NCBI RefSeq assembly: GCF_012432095.1
Contig: NC_081155.1
Span: forward strand, 34,973,125-35,037,124
Reading direction: 5' to 3'
DNA: 64,000 nucleotides
Source: Onychostoma macrolepis
Taxonomy: Eukaryota > Chordata > Actinopteri > Cypriniformes > Cyprinidae
In this document: positions 1 to 13,026 of the stretch, in pieces
Numbering within the stretch: position 1 is the first letter of the stretch
Layout of the letters: each line of letters begins with the position of its first letter
Translations under genes and position numbers: made by a program
The notes under the pieces: generated by a model
Databases searched by the model: none
The model's input: the letters and a program-made list of their open reading frames with translations, nothing else
What the model was told of the DNA's origin: nothing

Positions 1-1239
1 CACATCACATTATAAAACAATATTTTGTACAATGCAATATTATTAATTAGTATTTTATCATGTTTTAAATAAACACATCCACAAAATTATACATTTACCT
101 AAGAAGCACAATTGCATAAGATGTTAAGATTTATTTTCAGAGAATATATATATATATATAAATGTACTATGTCTTGTTCCATGTCACATTTTAAATTATT
201 TTCACTTAAATTTCACTTCCAAATTTAGTTTTAAATTCACTGATTTTTGTTTTTAAATGTATGTTTAAATGTTTATATATCACTGAAAACATGTCATAAT
301 ACCTAAAGCTGTTTGTTTCTTCTTAGGTAAACAAAAAAAAATTAATGTTACAATTTTAGATTTATTATTATTTATTTTACTTTTTTTTTATTTATTTTTT
401 TTTACATTTTACATTTTAAATTGAATACTATTTATAAATATTATAAATATATGTATATTTCATATTCTGATTATGTGTATGTAAGCATATTCTTCTCATG
501 TAAACAAATCTTAAAATAAAATTAAATTAAATAACAAATCTTAAAATAAAATAAAATAAAATAAAATAAAATACTGAGTATGTGTATGTGCAAAAAATAT
601 GCCACCCATTAACAAACTCAAATTAGGACCCAATTTCTTAATTCATCAAACAAATAAATATGTTCATATAAATGCCATTAGTAAAAGACAATTAGTCACA
701 TAGCACAAAAACATGATCTCTGTATCAATTAATCGTTCAAATAAAAGGCTTTTGCGTCAATATTAATGGGCCGTTTTGTAGTGAATTTACCTTGAAAACC
801 TTCTTTATTCATTAGTCAAACACAATCACACATATTCCTACTGAAACTAGATCTAATTTCACCAAGTTACCATGACAACTCAATTATTCTTGAACGTAAG
901 TTCAGAGTGTAAGACAGCAGGAGTGTGTGGGAATGAACTAATTATGATTCTGAGAGGGAGTCAAGCAGAGAATGTTGTGATTAATGTCTACAACACAGCT
1001 TTGGAATGGCAGAGATTGTATTGTATATAACTGTTGCTCACAGTCACTGCTAAACTCAGAGCAGATGTGACCTTTGACCTGAGCAAAGGAATGAGGGCAG
1101 TCTAAGTTCTGAAGATTTTATCAAAGCCCAGAGAGAAAGTTAAGTCTCTCAAATGTTAATACCATAGTACTTTAGTGTAGTGTATGCACTTAAAAACCTT
1201 AGGATTGAGATGGCGACTTGATCTCTTACAGACACGCAC
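1..1239. other. AT-rich flank, no exon recognised
   Basis: This stretch lies downstream of the last visible mtus1 exon on the minus strand, so it is most likely the next mtus1 intron. It contains a short TA run near 148-165 and an (AAAAT)n tract near 535-572. I see no coding exon. The coiled-coil exons expected at the 3' end of mtus1 must lie beyond the left edge. Confidence 0.5.
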
Positions 1240-4200
1240 CTTTGCTTACAGCAATACTGTTGCTTTCGCAGATTGTACTTCCCAGTGATGAGGAGCTGGG
1301 GCTTGTGGGTAGGCCTTTGACAGGCAGTTTGGAAGAGGCAGCTTTCTGAGGACCTTTACAAGAAGGGCTGGAAACAGAAGTGGGGCTGCAGGGTACTGTG
1401 AACTTGTCTGTGCTTCGCATCCTTGGAATACCTGAATGCAAAAGAACACAATAGTAACAAATCAATTCTACTTGCCATCTTCAGTGATACTAAAGCATAT
1501 TCCAGCTAAATTGGACATGTTTTCATAGCAGTTCTATTCAGGCAGTTGCACTCACAGCGTGCTAAATTATTTAATAGACTGCAGTTATGTATATAGCACA
1601 CAGATGTACATTCAGCCTTGCTGATCTTGAGCACTTCCATACCCATCATAATGATTCTGTTCCGAAAAGAAAACTTACTAATGAGATATTTACCCTGCAT
1701 ACAAAGTGATATGATTAAAGATTATCCCGACTTATTTATAGCTATTTATTGATGTTTTTTCCCACAGTTTTCCCAGTTTAAACAAGGTGTAGAAAAAGTA
1801 AAACCAAATAAGTACCACCGCCGAATTTCTGGGAAGTTTGTTTTGTTTGTCTCTTTTTCTTTGTGAAACGTGCAGTAGTGTGCTGGGAAATCTTTGCGTG
1901 TCTCCTGCATCCTGTTTATCTTTTTTCACCACAGATCATTTCCTATGTGCAAGAACACTTGTTTGACTCCAATGGGTTGAACACCTCACACAAACACATC
2001 CTGTACATAACATAAGGTCTTCTGGGGGCACTGCTATGGAGACCAAGCAGCACAAATACAGATCATGTCAGCTTCTGTATTTACAGGTAAGTTTGAATCT
2101 GCTGGTCTGGTACAGTGAGATTCCTCACTTTCTCCAGAGTCTGGTCCAGAAGCCACTCTCTGAACCCCCTGCTCTTTCCTATGCTTTTGAAATAAGTGTT
2201 TAAACGGCACTAAATTCAACAGCAGTGAGGCCAATAAGTGTGATATATGCCACCTGTTGGAGAACACATGGTACTACATTTTGCATGTTCACCTCCAGGC
2301 AAAGTCTGACTTTGGGTTTTTATACTACAAGTGGATTTATCTGATCACTCGTGGCTATCTACAATTAGGAAAGCAAACAACAACACAGAAAAAATGTGCA
2401 GTGGTGCAGCTAAATCTGTGGAGCTAAACAAAACATGCCCTTTGTACCTTAAAATGATATGATAAAAATACAGTGAATTAAAGTGATATTGTGAAATATA
2501 ATTACAACTAAAATTTCATTAAAAAAATGAAAACTTTTGAACTGTAGTGTATATTACACTTTTATGAATTCGATTAAAAAGTCGATTAAAAACTTTTTTC
2601 TATGAAATCTTAATAAATCAATAATCCTATGCTTCATATAAAAAAATAATATTTTTGTGTAAAAAAAAAAAAGTATCACAATTGTTTTCTCCCTTTAACA
2701 GGGTTCACCTTGATGAAGCGAATAAGTGCAAACACCATAAAATACTGAAAAAGATTGTAAGAGTAACTTCGCAAATACATATCACTCACTTATTTCCATG
2801 AAATCAGTGTTTAATATTAAAATGTCATCTGCATAAGGAACTAAAAAGAGTTCATCTATCAAATAATGCAAGTAATGAAACTTCTGTACGCTGTTAATTA
2901 TATAAGTAGTAGTCCTGGTGGCATAAAAATGGCAGTGTTTCCTGAATCTGACTCCACAGTAACAGATATCCTTCAACACAAAACTTTCCCCTGATTGGCA
3001 GCTATTAGATTGTGGAGCGAAAATCACAGTGTGGGCCTGTGGTCTCTGTGGAGAAACAACACGACGATTGTCTAGGAGGAATGTGACCTTCTCTGCTTAA
3101 TTCAATTCTACTTTTCATTGATACTGAAACATGACACACACAAACATATAGAATATGGCCCCTGAAACCACAAGCACCCAAACATATCCCTACATCCCCT
3201 TGTAATTAAAGAAAGAGGAAACACGCAAAAGAGACAGAGAAAGAAAAGGGTATGACACAAAGTAAGGTTAGGTTACGGGACAGCCCAAAACTTTTCAAAA
3301 GTGTACACATATAGACACATATACACACACTGAGCACAATAAGACGTCTTTTTCTGACCAGAACAGGAAAACTGCCTTAGGCTACACACACAAGAAACGG
3401 ACAGACATACACACGACAGGATGGGAGGAGGGAAAGAGAGAGAATGGCAAAGAGCTGAAGAGATGAATGGACAAAATGAGACAGGAAACTGAAGTTAAGT
3501 GTGAAGTGTTAAACTCAAGTGTGTGTTATGGCTTTAAATGATGAACATGTGGCCACAGACAGAGAGGAGAGTTACGTAACACTGTGCAAGGTTTGGACAC
3601 TGAAGTGTTGAGTTCTACAGGATTGTTAAGTCCAGCTGCAGCTTCCCGCTCACTCGATAACACAGACACATGTTGGATTCACTAGTAAGGATATCTCACA
3701 GACCTAATGGATTTTTATAAGGAGGTGATTCTATTTGCTAAACCCCTAACCTAATTCGCACACAGCTGATTTAGAGCAAAAAAAAAAAAAAAACTGTATT
3801 TATGATCCTGTCGAATAGTGTTTTATGGAACAAAAAATAAAGAATTTAAATCTGACAAAACCTTCCTTTTTGGGGACGTCTTTAAAAGTGAGTCATAAAT
3901 GAAGTAATTATATTTGTTTATTTATTTTAACAAAAAAAAAACAATGCAATAAAAACATTTTGTGGTTAGGTAATTACTTATATATTTTATTATTTCCTTA
4001 TATTTTCATTTATTTTGTCTATTATATATTTAGTTTATTATTTGAATAAATAAACAATAATGATAATTCTAAATAATAAAATATACACTATTGTTCAAAA
4101 TATATTTTTTACGTTTTTTAGAAGATGCGTCTTTTGCTTATCAAGGCTGCATTTATTTGATCAGAAAGTAAATCCGTATTGTGAAATATTTTTAAAATTT

Positions 4201-7200
4201 AATGTAATATTTTAATATTTAAAATTGTAATTTATGACAAAGCTGAATTTTCAGCAGCCATTACTCAGTGTTCAGTGTCACAGGATTCTTCAGAAATCAT
4301 CGTAATATGCTTAAAAAAACATTTCTCATTATGAATGTTGAATATTTTTTTCTCAGGATTCTTGGTTTAATACAAAGTTCAAAATAAAACATTTTAATAC
4401 AAACCTTTACTGTCACATTTAATTGATGTCTTCACTGTCACTTCTGTCACTTTTAATCAATTTAATGTGTCCTTTCTGAATAAATAATACATTTTTTATC
4501 TTACTAACCCCAAACTTTTGAATGAAGAAAGAAAGAATTTAGTAATTTATAGAAATTATAATCGACTCTATATAAAAACACACATTTAAAAACCACAACT
4601 ATGCTAAGTCAAATTGTTTTGCAAATGTGCATCAGGCAGACAATACATTTTAGTTTCTTCACTGTAGCGCAGTTACATGAACTGTGACAGTGATGCTGGT
4701 AAAATAATCACACTTACAATATCAGTATAAGCTTACAAGAGACATTACACTGAAGAAAACAAATCTAGAAGCTCTTCCACTGTAGCGTTCACTCTGTCTA
4801 CTTCCTTAAACAATGCCTTGGAGATTTTGTTTTGTGCATGTGGAGTGTTAAACAAGCAAAACTCACCAGCCGGCTGAACCGTTCGGCCTCCCGGTGGACC
4901 CAGACTACCTGTGGGTCGGGCTTCTCGGTTAGAGGGCTTCAGTCTGGTTTCTGGGGGTCCAGAGGTGGAGGTACTGTTAGTCCCTAGAGATGGTCCTAAC
5001 TTGGAAGACACAGTCTGGAGAAAGAGTTGTTGATTAGCAACAGCATCCCAAGCGAGAGAGCCCAACTCTGGGCGCCGTAGGCTAACCATAGTGTTAGCCA
5101 TTCCACAGAACAGACAGAAAATGTGCAGCGGTACAGAGAGAGAGAGAGAAGCAAGAAGGAGAGGGAGGAGGAGCGGAAAGGAGGGAGGGGAAATAAGACT
5201 CGCCAGCTCCAAAAAGCAGAAGAAGAAAAAAAAAGCAAAAGCAAAGGGAAAACGTTTCTATTGTGTTATTCCCTCAGGGCTTCTGATGCCAGGACCAGCC
5301 CAGACCTTTTCCTTTTCTCCCCCCTCGTTTCTGAACGCTCAACACACACATGGAGTGAGTTTGTGGAAAGATTCTGTTGTCTGAATCAGTGTTCATATGA
5401 GTCAGGCTCCTCTCAGGAATGTTTCCCTCCTCATTCTGTTCCAAGACAGTTGTTTTATTGGCAAAAACATCTCACTCATGTTCTCTAACCAAGTTGAAAA
5501 AGGCAGGAAAGTGAGAGAGGGAACTGGAATTTTAAGCTTTTAGATATTTCTTAACAAAATAGTAAAGCAGAAACATGCAAAAGCACTTACGTAGAATTGC
5601 GTAAGCGCTCTGACATGCTGTAAGACTGGACAGTGAACATATAGAGAAGACAAGGTATTGATGCACAAATGAATATTTGTGTTTGTCTCTAATAACAGTG
5701 TTTACATTCGAAAACCTTTTTGAGGTCTGCATTTACTCGTGACATTTGGTTAGACCCAACCTAATAACACATTTAAGCCTGAATAACAGCATAGCACAAT
5801 CGTGTGATAACACGTATAGAGCTAGACTTGTTGGAGCAGTTCTCCTCATGAGCAGAAGATTGACAAGGAATCAGACAGCTTCTATTCATATGTCGGTTTA
5901 AATTAATGTTTCAGTTTGAGTAGACCAAAATTTGTATGTATGTGCATAAATGACACAAACAGCCTGAAAGGCCTGGGCGTAAATCTAGAATGCTTCCTAA
6001 TCCTAATACTTCCTTCCATTGGTGATCAACTTACTTGACTAGTCAGAAGATGCTTCATTAGAATACCAAATGACGTCTGTTGTAAAACAATGTAAAAAAT
6101 AATATATATACAGTATATATATATAATGTAAATGTAGTGAATACAAATTAATAAAAGTTTTAATAATAGTAACAATTTTAATAAATACACATTAATAAAA
6201 GTAATAATAATAATACTAAAATGTAAACGTTTTTCTAATTGTAAAAACTTGTAAAGTGCTTAATATAAAAATAACAAAAGGCTTAGTATTCCTAAAATCT
6301 GAATGAATGAATCTTAATACAAGTTGTAATAACAACAACAACAATAAAAGCTTTTTCTAAATGTAAATGTTTTAATAATAGTAAAACGTAAATACACAAA
6401 CTGTAAAATGTAGCCTATGGTTTAAATAAAATGTAAAAACATTTCTAAATGTACAAACTAAATGAATTACATAAAATGCAAATTCCTTCAGAGGAATATG
6501 TCCTTCATATATCCTAGATGCAAATGGAATTTTAATGTTTGTTTCAATATTATTATGCACAACAAACAATAGCTACAACAGAAAACAGAAAATCCAGTCA
6601 CTAACCTTGCTGGTGCTCTTAGAGGTTTCTTCCCCTGCTTCTTTCTCAAGTTGAGGCTCTTCTTCATCTTTAAAATCAGTTGAAGGAGGATATTCTGACT
6701 TCATTGTTTCTTCTCCTTGCATCGGCAAGGATAAAGTGTTTACATCTTTCTCTTGACCGCCACTGACCACCATCTTTGTTTCTTTCCCTCTTGTATGGTT
6801 TGATGATGATCTACTTCTTTTTCCGACAGCTTTATTTTCCACCTTCCTACTAGCATGAACCTTCACACTTCCTGAAGCTGACTGGTTAACTTTAGTGTTT
6901 GTTTTTACGGGATTGGCTGATCTTGGCGCAGAGGCAGCCCTGGAGATGATCTTGGCCTTCACGTTCCTCAGGTCTGGCCTGGGGAACCTCTTCGCCTCAG
7001 GTTTTGTGGCTTTGGTCAGAGCAGCCCTTGTAGGAGGCTTGGCATAAACACGTCCTTCCAGATCATTGGTCTTTTTTGCTGTGGACTTTGGCTGGTTGTC
7101 CTCTTTTGAGATGAATGAGTGTGAAGTTGTGTTTCTGGAATCCGTTATAGGAGTATTTTCAAGGGACACCACTGTCTCGTTCATGACGTCAGTTTCTTGA

Positions 7201-8009
7201 ATGGCTGAAGACAACACAACTTCCTCTTTGTCATAGACAACTTCCCTTTGGAGTTCATTCACCACAGCCACGTTAGGCACTTCTGCTTGTTGGCCTTCTG
7301 GTGAAACACTGACTGGCATTACCACTTCAGAGCTGGTAGAGACTTCCAGATCAGAGACACCAACTTGGCTCTTCATTATTAATTCTACCGAGGCTAAAGA
7401 AAGAAAAGAGTCTTCTTCCTCCTCCTCTTTAGTGTCATCATCATCATCGCCGTTTTCTGAAGAGCACAAGGATGTATCATCACCATCAGTTTGGCCAACC
7501 TTCTGTGTTACCACCAAAGTGACATTGTTGTTGTCATTGTCGCTCCAACAGTCTTCATTAGCATCCAGATAGACAGACACGGAGTTGTCGTTGTCCTCAC
7601 TGTAGTCTGGTCTGCAGTCTGGGCTCTGTATGCCAGAATCATCACTGCTGGCCGTTGCTTTTCCCATCTCCACCTCTGGCATGTCCACATCCAGAGGACT
7701 ATCTGTTCTGGCACTGCTCAGACTACTCAAGCTACGCACCGAGTCCGGCGATGTCTCACCTCTATCGTACAGGAGCAAGGTCGACGACAATGACAATGGG
7801 GACTGAGAGGTGAAAGCATTGTTACTCTGTTCACGACTGTGTAACGCCAGACACATCCCATGCTGAGATCCCTGAGAAGGCCTCTCAGGAAGTGCAGGAG
7901 ATGGAAGCTCAGATTTGTTTGTTGGCGATTCCATGAGACATATGGATGGAGACACGATCATACAGCCACATCCCCCATAGTCCAGCACTGATGGACAGGA
8001 AATACTCTC
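1240..8009 (-). CDS. mtus1: mtus1, microtubule-associated tumor suppressor 1 (partial, 3' end off window)
   Basis: Four minus-strand exons join with matching phases: 8009-6606 (468 codons, phase 0 to 0), 5625-5591 (35 nt, 0 to 2), 5081-4867 (2 to 1) and 1431 to about 1240 (or 1250, depending on which of two GT donors is used). The large exon encodes a serine-rich acidic region with the run ENGDDDDDTKEEEEED and the segment FPRPDLRNVKAKIISRA. That segment closely resembles the human MTUS1 segment containing PRPNFKNVKAKVMSRA (recalled from memory). The last visible exon encodes a basic/serine-rich stretch with KLPVKGLPTSPSSSSLGS. In the family, MTUS1 (ATIP) proteins are microtubule-associated and end in a long coiled coil, which lies off the left edge here. 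The large exon begins at a splice acceptor, so at least one 5' exon lies upstream. The first in-frame ATG in it is near 7953. Neighbouring mtmr7, vps37a and micu3 support the assignment. Confidence 0.85.
1441..4860 (-). other. mtus1: mtus1 intron
   Basis: The donor after 4867 and the acceptor at 1432-1434 have compatible phases (1/1), so no exon is needed between them and none was seen. The intron holds an interspersed repeat copy at 4087-4525 and AT-rich low-complexity sequence. Confidence 0.55.
4087..4525. repeat. Interspersed MITE-like repeat ('CAAAAGTTTGGGG' family)
   Basis: The left end reads CACTATTGTTCAAAATA and the right end ACCCCAAACTTTTGAATG. These are degenerate inverted termini of a family seen many times in this window. 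The interior includes AAGGCTGCATTTATTTGATC. Other copies lie near 11380, 18610, 19440, 24840, 43230, 60400 and 61890. It looks like a non-autonomous DNA element; I cannot name the superfamily. Confidence 0.6.
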
Positions 8010-9010
8010 CTATGTAGAAGAAGGGATTAATGTGTTTCTCATCACAGAAAGTCTATTCCTTTGATCATTCAGAAGATGATGTCCATGGTTTTGTTGACAC
8101 CCTTTTTATGACTCTAAGGAACAAGAAAAGACAACAGCATGTCAGTCGCATTTCATCTAGTACTGATCTGTACTGTGTTAGAGATTTAAAGATGATAGAG
8201 ACTGAGATAAACACAGGGAAACCAGAGTCATATATGAAAAAGCAAACCCAACAGCAGTGTTGAATTTGAAAAATAAATCAATAAATAAATAATACAAAAA
8301 TAGGACTGTGACTCAACTTCTAGTCAAATCTAGTAATGAAATCTAGATGAGATGGCAATAAGGCACAGTATAATATTTTATAAGATAAAGAAAATGTCTT
8401 GTACTGTTTTGTAGAGAGGTTTAATGAAGAGCACTACTGCTCCCTACTGGCAATTTCTCATGTATTGCTCCCTGTTCTTCTATTATGAGAGTCAAAGGAA
8501 AGAGAAATGAAGAAAATGTAGTACAAAACTCAACAAACTCTTTTATATAGCTTCCGTAAGAAATTATTGTTCAACTTATATAATTTATTAAGCTTACCAC
8601 TGCATATATGCTAATGTCGACATTTAGCCTTTAAGTAGTGTTGACAGTTTCGGGTTAGTTCTTAAATGTATGTATGTGTGTGTGTGTGTGTGTGTGTGCG
8701 CGTTTTTGTGAAAAGTCAGGACATAGATTTGTATAATGACAAAGGTATGACATAAGTATTACAAGGTGAAGGTGACTTTTCAGGACATTGACCCATGTCC
8801 CCACTTTTCAAAACGCTTATAAATCATACAGAGTGAGGTTTTTTTGGGGAAAGTCTCCTGTAAGGTAGGTTTAGGTGTAGGGTTGGTGTAGGGCAATAGC
8901 ACATACAGTAAGTACAGTATAAAAACCATTACGCCTATGGGATGTCCACACTTTTCACAAAAACGAACATGTGTGTGTGTGTGTGTGTGTCTATACACAC
9001 ACACACATAC

Positions 9011-9047
<37 letters not shown>

Positions 9048-10446
9048 AAATAGTATCATTAAAGGTGTTGTATATATAATTGTTAATTAGCAAGACGTTA
9101 GTATAAATAATAATAAAAATGAATAATATACAATATAATAATTTATAACATTATTATATAAATAATATACAATATAATAATGTTAAATAAAATGATATTA
9201 TACAATTAAAAACTCATTTCTGTCTTTAGGTTGATTCGTAAAAGGTGTTCTATATATAATATAATATAATATAATATAAAATATAATATAATATAATATA
9301 ATATAATATAATATAATATAATATAATATAAACCACTCTTTCTCTCTCTCTCTCTCTCTAAGTCGATTCATGAAAACTGTTAGTCTGTTCGAGTACTGGA
9401 AAAACTTGTTTAAAGCCTTGCATGGAAATTTATCTTTAAGTTAGTCACTCTTTGTATAATTTAGGCATGCACATGCACAATCAAGTCTGCGTTATGTCAG
9501 AGTCACACTTTTCAATCAAATGTGGGTGACAATGTAGGGCAAATAAAAGCTAATAAAGGCTTTTATTTTGATATTCAGGGCATTCTCTCTCTCACACACA
9601 AGGCAATGGTGACAGTTACAGCCACAATGGTGGCCTTGTATTTCCAGACAAATGCTGAATGGTCCACGACCAAGAGTCTGATTGTTCTGCTCACAAAAAC
9701 CTTTCACTGAATACACCAAAAGTCATCTTTTAATACAAAGAAAACGCTGATATCAAGATGGGTTGGGAGGATGTGTGGGTGGCAAAATGCATCTGTGCCC
9801 TTTCTAAGAGCTGGTGCATGATCTCATGGCACTCATGCAAAAGCACAAGCATCACTTATGAAGTTATTTACTATGTATTGACTGGAAATGCAACCATAAT
9901 ACAGGTAGCTAACATTATAGTTAAAAAAAAAAAAAAAAAATGATTTGCACTCTCTAAGTGGCATGCCAATAAATCAGTATCAGGCAAAATTCTCCTCTGC
10001 TGACCTTCCGAAGATATGCTCATGTCACAAATATAGCTACTCTTGATGAGAGTGCTGCTGTCAGCACAAGCGCATATACCGTATACATCACTGAGATGAG
10101 CAGAATGAGACGAACACTCTGTACGATGCAAAAGAGAGACAAAATCTGATCATCTTCACCTTTAAAACTACTGATACGTTAAACAAACAAATTGTTATAT
10201 AACATAATACATTGTATGTTTATTTGACTCCTTGAACTAGATCTCTCAACATACCATGTACACAACGAATCAATGATTGTTGAACTGGTATAGAGGTTAC
10301 TTCTAGGGACTAAAAAACTCAATCAAAATATTTGATGAAAGCAATTTTCTTTCCTGTGATGACATATTTTCAATCAAGAGACTTAAAATAACTAATAGCC
10401 TTTACTTAACATCACAAAACCATGCTTTGCTATTTGCTATTGTTAG
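8010..10446. other. No gene seen; simple repeats
   Basis: Region upstream of the large mtus1 exon, probably intron or 5' flank of mtus1. Besides the TG/AC block it has an (ATATA/ATAAT)n tract at about 9250-9332, a (TC)n tract at about 9341-9360 and poly-A at 9923-9940. No exon with a recognisable product was found. Confidence 0.45.
8670..9045. repeat. TG/AC microsatellites flanking a short inverted-repeat MITE
   Basis: A (TG)n tract ends at about 8700. An element at 8701-8965 follows, with inverted ends CGTTTTTGTGAAAAGT and ACTTTTCACAAAAACG. A (TG)n run then a (CA)n run (about 8970-9043) follow that and could form a cruciform. The element is a repeat I recognise as common in cyprinid genomes (from memory). 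Confidence 0.6.
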
Positions 10447-11324
10447 AAGGGCTGGGCGGTATATCGAGTTTGTTTTTATGAGCGATACGGTATGAGGCAA
10501 TACCGTTAATATCGATATACAGTAGTTTGATACGAGCGCATCTGAAAATATCTAGGGAGGACACAGACTGAACTGCAGCGGAAAAAGTGCATAATCCAAT
10601 GTGTTCTAAACATGTAACAAGCTTTAAATGAAGGGCTTTAAAAAAAAACTTGTTTAGTTTATAGTTTGAGTTTAAAGCGGCTATGACAGAAAGGCTGCTT
10701 GTGCCGCTGACAGAGACGCGCTGTTTAATGTGTTTGAGATGTGCTGTTTTCCTTAATGCATAACTTACATTTCACAGGTATATTCTCCATCTATAAATGC
10801 TAGAAAGCCATGGAAATATTTCCATTTTGCTATCAGAAGTGCATGAGCTTTTGCTTTGCGATTCTCCGCTAAACTTCATTCAATCAGACGGAGCACAATA
10901 ACTCTGACTAAAATATACATTTTGCTGAAATATTTGTAGTTGGACAATAAATGTGACATATGTAGAATTTTAAACCTACAAGTAAGTGTTTTTGTATGAT
11001 AGCACTAACTGTAAAGTGACTGTAATGGGGTAATCAAAATAGTCTTTTTACTCAATTAGCCTAGCCTATTTTTTTTTTATTATTTAAATTTTTAGTAAAT
11101 TTAACTTCTGCTTTAAAAAGCATTATTTTTGTTTTTAGATTGCAATGTTACAATGTTAGAATGTAATGTGATTTTAACCCTTTTTTGCACATAATATATG
11201 CCTACATGCTTACGTTCACTTTATTTGTTTAATCCAAATCCAAAATACCGAGATATATACCGTATACCGGAAAGCAGCCAAAAAATACAGAGATATTAAT
11301 TTTTGCTCATATCACCCAGCCCTA
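10447..11324. mobile_element. hAT-like non-autonomous transposon (878 bp)
   Basis: The ends are inverted: AAGGGCTGGGCGGTATATCG on the left and, reverse complemented, TAGGGCTGGGTGATATGAG on the right. The flanks ATTGTTAG (10439-10446) and ATTGTAAG (11325-11332) form an 8-bp target-site duplication with one mismatch, as expected for the hAT superfamily. No transposase reading frame is visible inside. Confidence 0.75.
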
Positions 11325-11379
11325 ATTGTAAGAGAGATGCTGATTAAAGGAACCCTTTTATTAGGCAAAAAGTTGAATA

Positions 11380-12060
11380 CACTACCATTCAAAAGTTTGG
11401 GATCAGTAAGATTTTTAGGTAACACTTTACAATAAGGTTCATTAGTTAACTACATTAGTTAACATTAACTAATAATAAACTGCACTTATACAGCGTTTAT
11501 TAATCTTTGTTAATGTTAATTTCAACATTTACTAATACATTATTAAAATCTTGTTAACATTAGGTAATGCACTGTGAGCTAACATGAACATCTGTATTTT
11601 TATTAACTAACGTTAGCGAAGATTAGTAAATACAGTAACAAATGTATTGCTCATGGTTAGTTCATGTTAGTTAATACATTAACTAATGTTTAACTAATGA
11701 ACCTTATTGTAAAGTGTTACTGATTTTTATTAAAGAAATGAATTATTTATTCAGAATTAGAACACATTAAATTGATTAAAAGTTACAGTAAAGACATTTA
11801 TAATCTTACAAAAACTTTCTGTTTCAAATAATTGCCATTCGTTTGAGTGTTCTATTGATCAAATTTAAAAAAAAAATACACAGCACAAACTGTTTTCAAC
11901 ACTGATAATATGAAATGAATCTTGAGCACCAAATCAACATATTAGAATGATTTCTCAAGGATTATGACAGTAAAAACTGAAGTAACGGCTCCTGTGATTT
12001 GCCATCACACAAATAAACTACATTTTTAAATATATTCAATATTTCTCAATATTCACAATT
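11380..12060. repeat. 'CAAAAGTTTGGGG' family repeat, interrupted by a younger MITE
   Basis: The left part starts ACTACCATTCAAAAGTTTGG (about 11381). The sequence resumes after the insertion at 11730 with homology to the interior of the same family (TTATTCAGAATTAGAACACA, ATTGATTAAAAGTTACAG). It is split by the element at 11418-11721. Confidence 0.6.
11418..11721. mobile_element. hAT-like MITE, nested insertion with perfect 8-bp duplication
   Basis: The inverted ends are GGTAACACTTTACAATAAGG and, reverse complemented, AGTAACACTTTACAATAAGG. The element is flanked by an exact 8-bp duplication, GATTTTTA, at 11410-11417 and 11722-11729. It is inserted into an older interspersed repeat. No coding sequence is present (304 bp). 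Confidence 0.85.
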
Positions 12061-13026
12061 TTTCCTTTTTTGTAAAATCTACTAATTATTTTTGCTTTCA
12101 TATTTTTAACTAAACCCTTCAGTACTGAACTATGATGTCTTAGAAAAAAAAAAAAAACTAAATCTTGTACTTGTAACAATCAACAGCCCTGCTTATAGAT
12201 GTACATTCAGTGATCACGATATTATGCAACACTTTCTTGTTTCCCACTGTGCTCAGCTCAGATAGCAGTGGGATACTGAACATGAAGTGCATGACCCTGG
12301 CCTGCATAGCTCTCTCGGTCTGTGTAACATGGGTTGTCCAAGGCCACCATAATCTTCTGAGATTGATAATTACACTTGGTTTAAGGTCTTTCAACCCAGA
12401 TTATCAGAGAGATGAGACACAGAGAGTGAGAGAGAGGCATACTGCAGCAATGATTTCATGCTGTGTTAGGGTCAGTCCTACTTACCCCTGGGGTGTGAAG
12501 AGAATGAGAGTGAGGTATCAACTGGACAAATGTGAGGTTACAAGACATGTCACATTTCTCTACACTCACTGTCATGGTCTCCATAAACCCAGCAGATTCG
12601 CAGGGTCCCCCACACATTTACGAGTGCTATACACAACGCAACTGATGATGAGAAAAGCGAGCCCTGTTGTGCTGCACTGCACGCCTGTCAACTGAAATAT
12701 CTCTGAGCGAGCATCACCCTGGGACAGAGTTCACAAATCTCAAGCCTAGAGATACACAGGTAAAAATCTTAAAGAACTGACTTTTATTACTAGAAATGAA
12801 AAAAAAAAAAAAATCTCTTCTAACTAAATTAACAAACTTAAAATATGCAAAAAGTAATACTATGTTCTGTTTGTTAAAAAATAGAGTAAAAGTATGGGGT
12901 TATTTTTGTTCCATTATTCCAAATTAACAGATTATGACCCACAAATAAATGTAAAGAGAAACCATTTAGCGTTCGCGCACTCTCCTGGAGACCGTGTGCT
13001 CATGCACACTCGCAGCGCACACACAT

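Noticed and set aside
5091..5488. Plus-strand open frames of about 100-120 codons rich in Lys, Arg and Glu
   Set aside because: Antisense of the pyrimidine tract upstream of an mtus1 exon.
12210..12695. 161-codon plus-strand open frame with a signal-peptide-like segment (MKCMTLACIALSVCVTWVVQ)
   Set aside because: No recognisable domain, no splice or conservation evidence, unlike PDGFRL or SLC7A2 as I recall them, and a comparable open frame exists on the other strand.
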